DNA of 9,570 nucleotides from Adhaeribacter sp. (GTDB taxonomy: Bacteria > Bacteroidota > Bacteroidia > Cytophagales > Hymenobacteraceae). The notes below the pieces were generated by a model. The model did no database searches, was not told where the DNA came from, and was given only the letters and a program-made list of their open reading frames with translations. Both the position numbers and the translations under genes were made by a program. The stretch spans positions 1-9,570 of the forward strand of contig JAQBNV010000359.1 of NCBI GenBank assembly GCA_028288395.1, in the 5' to 3' direction. Shown here piece by piece: positions 1 to 6,411 of the stretch; the first letter of the stretch is position 1, and the number at the start of each line of letters is the position of its first letter.

Positions 1-89
1 GTTGAAGGGTTATTTGTGTAAAAGAAATGAGCCGGTGCACCGTCGACCGTTTGGTCGGGTAATGTATAAACAGCGGCAACACGAATCAT
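1..89 (-). CDS. Possible N-terminal fragment of an unknown protein, cut by window start
   Basis: An ATG at 89 directly follows the TAA stop (92-90) of the cheB-like pseudogene, and the frame stays open for 29 codons to the window edge. The protein begins MIRVAAVYTLPDQTVDG. I do not recognise it. The zero-base spacing would fit translational coupling to the upstream gene. However, an open frame this short is not rare by chance, and no clear ribosome binding site is visible, only an A-rich stretch encoding the lysines at the end of the cheB frame. The call rests on position and an open frame alone. Confidence 0.35.
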   Translation of the reverse strand, partial: MIRVAAVYTLPDQTVDGAPAHFFYTNNPS

Positions 90-1149
90 TTAAACTTTTT
101 TCTTCAGAAACTGCAGGTCGCCGCTGAGCAGCTCGTGGTTAAGGATTGAATCATGAATAATGCGGGCTTGTTTTCCTGTTTCCTGCGATTTTTGTAAGAA
201 AAGTTCGGCAATATCCGGCTTGCCGGTCTGGTCAAAATATTCACCTAAATTTTTAAGCAACATATTCGTTTCTTCCAGCCCCCGCATCGCCTGGTAAAGC
301 ATGTTCTCTACCGATTCGGTTACTTCGGCCAGCAGCGAACTAATGGTGTACGCGTGCCCGGTATGGCACCGGAAACGAATCAGGTTGCCTTCAATCAGCT
401 TGGTCATGGCGCCATGGCAATCCGGACAGGCAAAAGAAGTAAGCTCGCCTTTATCAATAATTCCTAATTTAAATGCATCATCGTGGCAGGCAATGGCAAA
501 TTCCACCCCAACTCTGTCTAAATCGGCCTGAGAAACTTTTTGTTGCGCCGGCGCCTTTTCTATTGTTAGTTTCACCAGTAAAGCACTTAGCTCAGCCACC
601 GGAATAACATAATCGGCCTTTACAAATTCTAGGGCATTGGCCGGCATAGAAGGGAAACGGGTGTCCTGCGGGTCCTGATCCACCGCTACGCCACCCAGGC
701 GTTTTACCGACCACAACCCGGAAGTGCCATCATCTAAGTAACCTGACAATATTACGCCAATAACCCGGGGCCATAAGAATAAGCGGCGGACCTAAAAAGG
801 GCATCTACGGAGGGCCGGAAGCGGTTTTCTTTTGGTCCCCGCGTAATCAGTATCCGGTCCGCTTCCACCAGCAGGTGGTGGTCGGGTGGGGCAATGTAAA
901 TGGTGCCGACTTTAAATTTTTCTCCGTTGGTTGGGTGCTTTGCTTTTAATGGCGAAACCATTTCGAATATATCGGGCAACAAGCTTTCGGAATGCGGCGC
1001 CAGGTGTTGCACCACAAAAATAGGTGCCGAAAATCATGGGATAAAGTTCTTACGCATTCGACCAACGCCTTTACCCCTCCAGCCAATGCGCCGATTACCA
1101 CAATATCCCTATTAATTTCCGGAGACGCATCCTTCTTTTTGATTGCCAT
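90..1149 (-). pseudogene. cheB: CheB-type protein-glutamate methylesterase, frameshifted twice, catalytic Ser lost
   Basis: CheB enzymes remove methyl groups from glutamates of chemotaxis receptors in the cytoplasm. Three consecutive minus-strand frames carry successive parts of one protein. The first (from ATG 1149) has the start of the domain, DIVVIGALAGGV. The second has VQHLAPHSESLLPD, the IYIAPPDHHLL segment and the KENRFRPSVDALFRSAA segment. The third has VILSGYLDDGTSGL and the C-terminal part. Adding one C (minus strand) near 1029 and one near 768 restores a single frame of 353 residues. The catalytic His (VQH) and Asp (second D of DDG) are present, but the serine of the family motif GAS-GG is Leu (TTG, one transition from TCG). 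There is no N-terminal receiver domain, so this was a stand-alone methylesterase. After the esterase domain comes an extension of about 115 residues with a zinc-ribbon-like pattern (CPDC, then CHTGH) and a helical tail ending in KKKV. Two frameshifts plus a lost nucleophile point to real decay rather than sequencing error alone. Confidence 0.88.
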
Positions 1150-1581
1150 TCGTTTTTATTAGAACTTTAAACCGGCGAAAAGCTAAATATAAATTAATTT
1201 ACCAGAAATTAGCTAGGCAGGTAACTTTAATGTAAATTTTCTTCCTATTTTAATTAGGCAAGTGGTTTATAATCAACGTTATCGGCAAACAAAAGTTTGT
1301 ATTTCGCCAGTGTCATCGATAATGGATCTTTCGTTTTTTAATTTTAAGTAGGGTCCATAATATTTTTAGCTGCTCCCATTGCCGGAAATCAATGAAAGGG
1401 TTGATAACGGACACTGGCAAATGGGTGAATTCCGAAGAGAGTTGGAGGAAACAATACAGTTTTTAACCCATAGCGGCAAAGACTGGAAAAAACAATTTTG
1501 ATAAAAGGTTGGTACTCCGATACGCTAACCCCACCATTATTTGAGCAATAGCATAAAAAGTTGTATGCACATTGTGTGTAC
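1150..1581. other. Intergenic region, 432 bases, no convincing gene
   Basis: This AT-rich stretch lies between the start of the cheB-like pseudogene and the tRNA terminator. The reading frames here are short and resemble nothing I know. A weak match to the Bacteroidota -7 element (TATATTTA, minus strand, 1191-1184) could have driven cheB. The one clear structure is the inverted repeat at 1306-1418, listed separately. A small hairpin, CAAAC-AAAA-GTTTG, sits at 1286-1299. The region may hold the remnant of a lost gene or small element; nothing here proves it. Confidence 0.5.
1306..1418. repeat. Inverted repeat, 9 bp arms, about 95 bp apart
   Basis: GCCAGTGTC at 1306-1314 is exactly complementary to GACACTGGC at 1410-1418, and the T pair outside the arms extends the match a little. 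The enclosed DNA is AT-rich and has no recognisable gene. No matching target duplication is visible outside the arms. It could be the footprint of a small non-autonomous element, a pair of protein binding sites, or coincidence. Confidence 0.4.
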
Positions 1582-1620
1582 AAAAAAAAGCCACTTAGGA
1601 GTTTTATCTCGTAAGTGGCT
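1582..1620 (-). terminator. Rho-independent terminator of the tRNA-Ala gene
   Basis: On the minus strand AGCCACTTA (1620-1612) pairs perfectly with TAAGTGGCT (1597-1589) across a 14-base loop, followed by a run of eight T (1589-1582). It starts 10 bases after the tRNA discriminator base, which fits a single-gene tRNA transcript. Confidence 0.88.
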
Positions 1621-1630
1621 GATTAGTAAG

Positions 1631-1704
<74 letters not shown>

Positions 1705-1737
1705 TTTTTTATCCTTTAGCCTGCTGCTAAGGTGATG

Positions 1738-1745
1738 CAAAAGTA
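1738..1745 (-). promoter_or_regulatory. Promoter -7 element for tRNA-Ala
   Basis: TACTTTTG (minus strand) matches the Bacteroidota consensus TAnnTTTG exactly and lies 33 bases upstream of the mature tRNA 5' end, leaving a short leader for RNase P to remove. I see no good TTTG-type -33 element at the usual distance. The assignment rests on one exact match and its position. Confidence 0.55.
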
Positions 1746-1776
1746 AAAGAATATTTTGAAATTCCATCGTCTGGAG

Positions 1777-1823
1777 AAAAAAAGATTTAAAAAGGCGAAA
1801 AACAAACCCGCCTTTTTAAATCT
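1777..1823 (-). terminator. Strong rho-independent terminator after the TonB-dependent receptor
   Basis: On the minus strand a perfect 15 bp stem (AGATTTAAAAAGGCG, 1823-1809, pairing with 1797-1783) encloses an 11-base loop and runs into seven T (1783-1777). It begins 20 bases after the receptor stop codon and ends about 32 bases before the tRNA promoter element, so it separates the two transcription units. On the plus strand no T run follows, so it should act in one direction only. Confidence 0.9.
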
Positions 1824-1842
1824 GCAAATAATTAATTATTCA

Positions 1843-4800
1843 TTAGTTGAAGATATAGCGGATACCAAACTGGCCTCTCCAGCGGGAGTTAAAGTTTGAT
1901 TCAGTATAAATCTTGCCATTATTCTGGCCGGCTCCGGTATAAGTAAATCTTGGCGTCGAAGCTTGTGCACCGGTACCAACACCCGTATAGTTAATCAGCG
2001 GGAAGCTGTTGAAGCTGGTGGTGTAATCGGCACCCCACTCTTGGTTTAATAAATTTCCCACGTTGATTAAGTCGAATGACAACTGGATTTTATTAGCCGT
2101 ATTTCCTAACGAGATACCTAAATCCTGTAACAACCTCACATCAAACTGATGCTGGAAAGGTAAACGGGCACCATTCCGCTCTACATACTGGCCTCTTCGG
2201 CTGTTTAAATACTCATCATTCTGAATAAAAGTATTCAGCGCTTCCCACTGTTGATCTACGCTTAAAGCATTAGAGCCAGTAGTCGCCACTAGATTAATAT
2301 CGGAAAGACTGGCTGGTACGTAAAGCAGGTCGTTAGAAGTGCCATCGTTATTTAAATCGCCGTTATATAAATAAGACACCGGCTGACCTGACTGACCATT
2401 GTAATATAATGACACTTGGGTAGCAAAGTTATTCAGGTATTCTTTCCGGTAGGTAACGTAGCCGGTAATCCGGTGACGGGTATCAAAATTAGCAATACCA
2501 GCTTCCGGTGCATTAGGACTATTTACGGCATATAAGTTACGCCAGTTAGAGTAAGCAGTGCTGGAAGTAGCCGGAAAAATATCCTTTGCACGGCCATAGG
2601 TGTAAGAAACCGAACCGGCTACACCTTGATCCATTTGTTTTTGTAATTGCGCTACAAAATTATAAGTATAGCCTTCGTTTGAATTGCTGAACAAAATAAC
2701 TTCATCAAATGCACTGTTGCGGCGACCTGAATAATACCGAGGTCTTTGATCAGTGCCGGCAAAGGTAAAGTTTGGATCTATTTCGCGGTTCAAGTTTTCG
2801 AAAATGATATTATTATATCCTTTGCTGTAAATACCTTCTAAAGTAGCTATCAAACCAAAGGGTAGCGTTTTATCAATGCCCAGGTTAGTCCGGAAAGTTT
2901 GGGGAAATTTATAATTCTTATCGGTAATGTTAATAGCACCAACTGCGGCATTACCGCCAAAAGTTGCTGCTGTTGGCTGATTATAAGGGTCGGCGCTAAA
3001 TTTAAAAGCAGCAGGAGAGGTGATAGGATTAGCAGAAGAAGAAAGCGTACCTAAAGAGTAGGTGCCTATTACGGTACCAGTGTTGGTATATTGGTTAGAG
3101 ATCCAAACAAAAGGAACCCGGCCCGTAAATAAACCGGTACCACCTCTTAGTTTTAAGCTGTTATCGCCTAACACATCCCAGTTAAAACCAAGTCTGGGCG
3201 ACCATAAAACCTTTGTCTCCGGTTTCTGATCCGTTGATATGCCACGAGCGGCATAAGCAGTAGCAAAAGCGTCATTTCTGGCCGGGTTATCGTTAAAAAT
3301 CGGTAAATCAGCCCGTATACCCAAAGATACTTTAAAGTTATCGGTAGCCTGGTATTCATCCTGGGCATATAAGCCCAATTGCATGGCCGTAAACTTGGCT
3401 GCCCCATTGGTTTGGGCCGGATCATCATTCGGGTCGAAAGAATAACTTTTGGCATAGTAAGAAGGTTTTACCTCGGCGGCAGTGCCAACTTTTTCAAAAT
3501 CTTCTAATGATTTATAGCCATAGGCCCCGTAAATGTTCTGGACAAACTGGTTGTAGAAGCTATAAAATTCGTTGTTGGTGCCTAAGGTAAAGGTATGCTT
3601 GCCTTTGTAGTAGCTGAAATTATCCGTGATAGAAAAAATATCCTGGTTTAACTCGTTCGCTACCGAAGAAAATTCTGAACCAAACTGCATGTTGGCGCCA
3701 CCTGGCAAATAAACCCGGATGTTAGGGAAAGGATCTCCCAGTGGGTCGCGGTCATCTCTTACGGCTGTGTAACCTAACAAAAGATTATTCGAAAACTTGC
3801 CGCCAAAAGTAGAGTTCAGTTCAAAAGCACTGGAGTTGGTAGTGCTTGGGAAATACTGGCCATTGTTATAAAAGTTAAGGAAGTTATTTCCGCGGGTGTT
3901 ATCAATATTTTCGCCGTAAGCATAGCTATGACGTAAAGATAAACGGTGGTTTTCGCTAATATTCCAGTCAATTTTTCCTAATAATTTTTCAGAATTCAGT
4001 ACATCATTAATAGCGCCATAAGAGCCAGGATTATAATTAGGAGCTACCCGGTTAAGTACGGCTAAAACGCGGTTAATATCTGTTAAACTTATTTGGGAAC
4101 CAGAATTGGGATCGGTAGGGTCAAAAGCCAGTGGAGTTGTGCTTCGGGTAACTTCGCCGTTAACAAAGAAGAAAAGTTTGTTTTTAATAATCGGACCACC
4201 TAATCTGAAGCCGGTCTGATAATCTTTGTAATCCGGGTATTTGGCTTTTGCTTCGGTATTAGGATTATATTTTCCTACCAGGTTTTCGTTATTGCCAAAA
4301 TAATACGCCGAGCCCTGGAATTTATTAGTGCCACTTCTGGTAACAGCGTTTATACCACCTCCGGTAAATCCTCCTTGTCTCACATCAAAGGGGGCAATAT
4401 TTATCTGGAATTCTTCAATTGCATCCAAGCTGATAGGTTCAATGCCAATCTGACCACCATTAGTGCCGGAAGAAGAAAGACCAAATACATCGTTGTTCAC
4501 AATGCCATCAATGGCAAATTGGTTATACCGGTTGCTGGTACCGGCAAAGGAAGTTCCACTGCCACTGGTGTTTGCCAGAGGAGAAAGTTTAGTAAAATCC
4601 CGTAAACCCCGGTTAATGGTTGGGATGGATTGTATAACTTCGCGGCTAACGTTGGTTGCAGCACCGGTTCTTTCTGAGCTAAGGACATCGCCCCGGTTAG
4701 AGGTAATTTGTACCTCGCTTAACTGCCCGGTTTGGGTTGAGAGTTTAGCATTAATAGTAGAACTGGTACCCAGCCCTAAATTAATGTTATTAAATGTTTG

Positions 4801-5073
4801 CTCCTGAAAACCAATAAAAGAGACAGTAACGGTATAAGGACCTCCAACACGCATATTAGGAATGGTAAAACGACCATCTACCAGGGTGCTGGTACCGTAG
4901 CGGGTTCCGGAGGGGGTGTGGACCGCAACGACGGTAGCCCCAGGCAATCCTGAACCACTCTCATCAGTTACAGAACCTGTTAAGGAAGAAGTAGTTACTC
5001 CTTGCCCCCAACTCATTTGAGCCGAAATAATGAAAGCGAGAAATAAAAAAAATCTACAATAATAGTTTTTCAT
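1843..5073 (-). CDS. Oar-type TonB-dependent outer membrane receptor
   Basis: This 1076-residue protein should be an outer membrane beta-barrel importing or exporting a substrate with energy from TonB-ExbBD; the substrate cannot be read from sequence. It starts with a signal peptide (residues 1-24, ending SWGQ, with a basic start and hydrophobic FFLFLAFIISA). A carboxypeptidase-regulatory-like beta-sandwich follows (about 30-112: LTGSVTDESG, LPGATVVAV, DGRFTIPNMRVGGPY). The plug domain (about 125-250) carries IDGIVNND, PISLDAIEEFQINIAPFDVRQ and GGGINAVTRSGTN. The remainder is barrel, ending GQFGIRYIFN with the aromatic-rich last strand typical of outer membrane proteins. The arrangement matches the Oar-like family, common in Bacteroidota and first described in Myxococcus, rather than classic SusC, and no SusD lies next to it in this window. 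The ATG at 5073 is preceded by A-rich sequence without a Shine-Dalgarno site. The gene has its own promoter-like element and terminator, so it looks monocistronic. It shows no frameshift or truncation. Confidence 0.92.
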   Translation of the reverse strand: MKNYYCRFFLFLAFIISAQMSWGQGVTTSSLTGSVTDESGSGLPGATVVAVHTPSGTRYGTSTLVDGRFTIPNMRVGGPYTVTVSFIGFQEQTFNNINLGLGTSSTINAKLSTQTGQLSEVQITSNRGDVLSSERTGAATNVSREVIQSIPTINRGLRDFTKLSPLANTSGSGTSFAGTSNRYNQFAIDGIVNNDVFGLSSSGTNGGQIGIEPISLDAIEEFQINIAPFDVRQGGFTGGGINAVTRSGTNKFQGSAYYFGNNENLVGKYNPNTEAKAKYPDYKDYQTGFRLGGPIIKNKLFFFVNGEVTRSTTPLAFDPTDPNSGSQISLTDINRVLAVLNRVAPNYNPGSYGAINDVLNSEKLLGKIDWNISENHRLSLRHSYAYGENIDNTRGNNFLNFYNNGQYFPSTTNSSAFELNSTFGGKFSNNLLLGYTAVRDDRDPLGDPFPNIRVYLPGGANMQFGSEFSSVANELNQDIFSITDNFSYYKGKHTFTLGTNNEFYSFYNQFVQNIYGAYGYKSLEDFEKVGTAAEVKPSYYAKSYSFDPNDDPAQTNGAAKFTAMQLGLYAQDEYQATDNFKVSLGIRADLPIFNDNPARNDAFATAYAARGISTDQKPETKVLWSPRLGFNWDVLGDNSLKLRGGTGLFTGRVPFVWISNQYTNTGTVIGTYSLGTLSSSANPITSPAAFKFSADPYNQPTAATFGGNAAVGAINITDKNYKFPQTFRTNLGIDKTLPFGLIATLEGIYSKGYNNIIFENLNREIDPNFTFAGTDQRPRYYSGRRNSAFDEVILFSNSNEGYTYNFVAQLQKQMDQGVAGSVSYTYGRAKDIFPATSSTAYSNWRNLYAVNSPNAPEAGIANFDTRHRITGYVTYRKEYLNNFATQVSLYYNGQSGQPVSYLYNGDLNNDGTSNDLLYVPASLSDINLVATTGSNALSVDQQWEALNTFIQNDEYLNSRRGQYVERNGARLPFQHQFDVRLLQDLGISLGNTANKIQLSFDLINVGNLLNQEWGADYTTSFNSFPLINYTGVGTGAQASTPRFTYTGAGQNNGKIYTESNFNSRWRGQFGIRYIFN

Positions 5074-5259
5074 AAAGGGGTTTATTTGTTTTGTTTACAG
5101 AAAAGGGTATTGTGCTATTAGGGAAGGTGTTATAGCTTGAAACGGTTTTACAGCTACTATGTTTATTAAGGGTTTACTAATTGATAAGTTATAGAAGGAG
5201 TGTCGCATTTTTTTAACAAAGACATATTTCGCCGGATACCGGAGAATCGGGATTTAAGG

Positions 5260-5267
5260 CAAAGATA
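5260..5267 (-). promoter_or_regulatory. Promoter -7 element for the TonB-dependent receptor
   Basis: TATCTTTG (minus strand) matches TAnnTTTG exactly. Transcription would start near 5253 and give an untranslated leader of about 180 bases before the ATG at 5073. I found no other consensus match between here and the start codon. The -33 region has no clear TTTG. The gap from 5074 to 5366 holds no gene other than a 19-codon reading frame (5225-5166, minus) inside the leader. Confidence 0.5.
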
Positions 5268-5366
5268 ATTTACTTTAATCGGCTTTATGTTAAAAATTTG
5301 TTAAAAATATTTTGGTTTCATTGAAATATTAAGAAGCCTGGGTTTTGGCTGCAAATCTAGCGGAAT

Positions 5367-5987
5367 TTATATGCGTGGGCGTACCGCTTTGAGGAAAATT
5401 TTCTGGTAATAATTAGAGTATAAATTGTCTTCCTTTACCCCCAAACTGGTGGAGGCATGAATAAAATATACTTCATCGCGGCTTTTTACATCGGTAACCA
5501 TCCCTACGTGCGAAATCTGGCGGCTATTGCCGGAGGCGCCGAAGAAGACCAAATCTCCGGGCCGTAATTCCCGGGGTCTTACATTCCGGCCAAACTCGCT
5601 TTGCTCGTTAGAGGTGCGGGGCAGATCTACATCTATGGCTTTAAAAGAAGTGCATAATAATCCCGAGCAGTCCATTCCTACCCGGGTGGTACCGCCCCAG
5701 CGGTAAGGGGTGCCGCGGTAAGAACGGGCCGTCCGGATAACTTTATCTACTTTTTTGTTTCCGCGGTGGCGCGCCATCCGGCCTGAGCGCCGTTTGGCTT
5801 TAATTAGCTGCTTTTCCTGTCTTTTAAATTCTCTTTCCAGTACCCGCTGATCGGTATCGGCGTACGGATTGTCCGATACGCTACCCGATCTGAAGCCAGT
5901 ATAAGATTTCTTACAGGACACCATCAGGCACAAGGTCAGGCCGAAGAACGTTAGTTTAGAAAAAGCGGATAACGAACGCCAAGTCAT
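5367..5987 (-). CDS. NlpC/P60 family lipoprotein, probable murein endopeptidase
   Basis: NlpC/P60 enzymes cut peptide stems of peptidoglycan. From the ATG at 5987 the protein has 206 residues. A lipoprotein signal ends in the lipobox LMVSC, with Cys25 as the lipidated residue, so it should sit in a membrane facing the periplasm. A strongly basic linker follows (about residues 53-80, rich in R and K), then the NlpC/P60 domain: GTPYRWGG, DCSGL with catalytic Cys107, LRPGDLVFF, SHVGMV with His160, and YFIHAS with His177 as third catalytic residue. The frame is open upstream to an ATG at 6092, but that start would put 35 residues before the signal peptide and bury it, so I prefer 5987. The bases before 5987 carry no Shine-Dalgarno site. 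It is followed by a separate receptor gene 293 bases downstream with its own promoter-like element. Confidence 0.88.
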   Translation of the reverse strand: MTWRSLSAFSKLTFFGLTLCLMVSCKKSYTGFRSGSVSDNPYADTDQRVLEREFKRQEKQLIKAKRRSGRMARHRGNKKVDKVIRTARSYRGTPYRWGGTTRVGMDCSGLLCTSFKAIDVDLPRTSNEQSEFGRNVRPRELRPGDLVFFGASGNSRQISHVGMVTDVKSRDEVYFIHASTSLGVKEDNLYSNYYQKIFLKAVRPRI

Positions 5988-6005
5988 AAGCAGGAAGGAA
6001 TGATG

Positions 6006-6013
6006 GAAAGATA
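6006..6013 (-). promoter_or_regulatory. Candidate -7 element for the NlpC/P60 gene
   Basis: TATCTTTC (minus strand) differs from TAnnTTTG only in the last base. If used, transcription would start near 5999, just upstream of the ATG at 5987, giving a very short leader and ruling out the longer start at 6092. There is no convincing -33 element. Confidence 0.25.
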
Positions 6014-6198
6014 AATTTAAGCGAAAGAAGCTTTTTAAAAAAGATGTGGACGCCAAATCGATTGGTTTTTTCTGCAACCATCTGACTGTCAAATAAATTC
6101 TTTTGACTTGAGCAGTACGTTAATTTAGCTATCCCGGGAGAACCGCTTTGATTCCGGAGCCGGTGAACCGGAAATAAATGTAACCATTTGCGTTCTAA

Positions 6199-6375
6199 AT
6201 GCGTGTGCAGATTTCAGATAAAATACCGGTTTTAAACCGCAACCGAATTGGTAAAATCTTTAGCCCGGTATTATTCCTGGTCAGCGGGGCCGCCTCTTTT
6301 TGTCTCCGGGGACCAGGTCGCCTGTTTTTGACTGACCCGGCAGATGATCCGGCCGGATTTACCAACATTCTTTAG
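6199..6375 (+). CDS. Small reading frame upstream of asnB, doubtful
   Basis: A 58-residue frame begins MRVQISDKIPVLNRNRIGK, has one hydrophobic stretch (FSPVLFLVSGAASFCL) and ends with TAG 36 bases before the asnB start. I do not recognise it. No ribosome binding site is clear, and two of the palindromes of this region lie inside it, so it may be only a chance frame in regulatory DNA. If real it would be a small membrane-associated peptide encoded just ahead of the polysaccharide genes. Confidence 0.17.
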   Translation: MRVQISDKIPVLNRNRIGKIFSPVLFLVSGAASFCLRGPGRLFLTDPADDPAGFTNIL

Positions 6376-6403
6376 TCTGTATGCCGGATAAATCTTAATT
6401 TTA
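6371..6403 (+). promoter_or_regulatory. Candidate asnB promoter
   Basis: TTTA (6371-6374) and TAATTTTA (6396-6403) are 21 bases apart, each one mismatch away from the Bacteroidota TTTG / TAnnTTTG pair. Transcription would begin only a few bases before the ATG at 6412, giving an almost leaderless message. The match is imperfect, and a promoter further upstream is equally possible. Confidence 0.3.
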
Positions 6404-6411
6404 CGACCATT

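Larger units (their letters stand above)
5988..6411. other. Divergent intergenic region with several short palindromes
   Basis: These 424 bases separate the leftward NlpC/P60 gene from the rightward asnB gene and must carry control sequences for both. Three inverted repeats are visible: TTCCGG-N10-CCGGAA (6152-6173), the 13-base palindrome CGGTTT-T-AAACCG (6227-6239) and CCTGGTC ... GACCAGG (6276-6317). A 58-codon frame runs at 6199-6375 on the plus strand. No RNA family is recognised. No good terminator is seen, as expected between divergent genes. Confidence 0.6.

Noticed and set aside
1392..1466. 24-residue plus-strand frame beginning MKGLITDTGKWV
   Set aside because: It is too short, overlaps one arm of the inverted repeat, and has no family or signal to support it.
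1389..1583. 64-residue minus-strand frame in the intergenic gap
   Set aside because: It begins beside the tRNA terminator, has no recognisable similarity or ribosome binding site, and its composition looks like chance.
4375..4807. Plus-strand frames of 76 and 114 residues within the receptor gene
   Set aside because: They are antisense shadows of the plug-domain coding region and have no protein-like features of their own.
1843..5073. Receptor as a SusC of a polysaccharide utilisation locus
   Set aside because: No SusD-like gene lies next to it, a strong terminator follows it directly, and the plug and N-terminal motifs fit the Oar-like family better.
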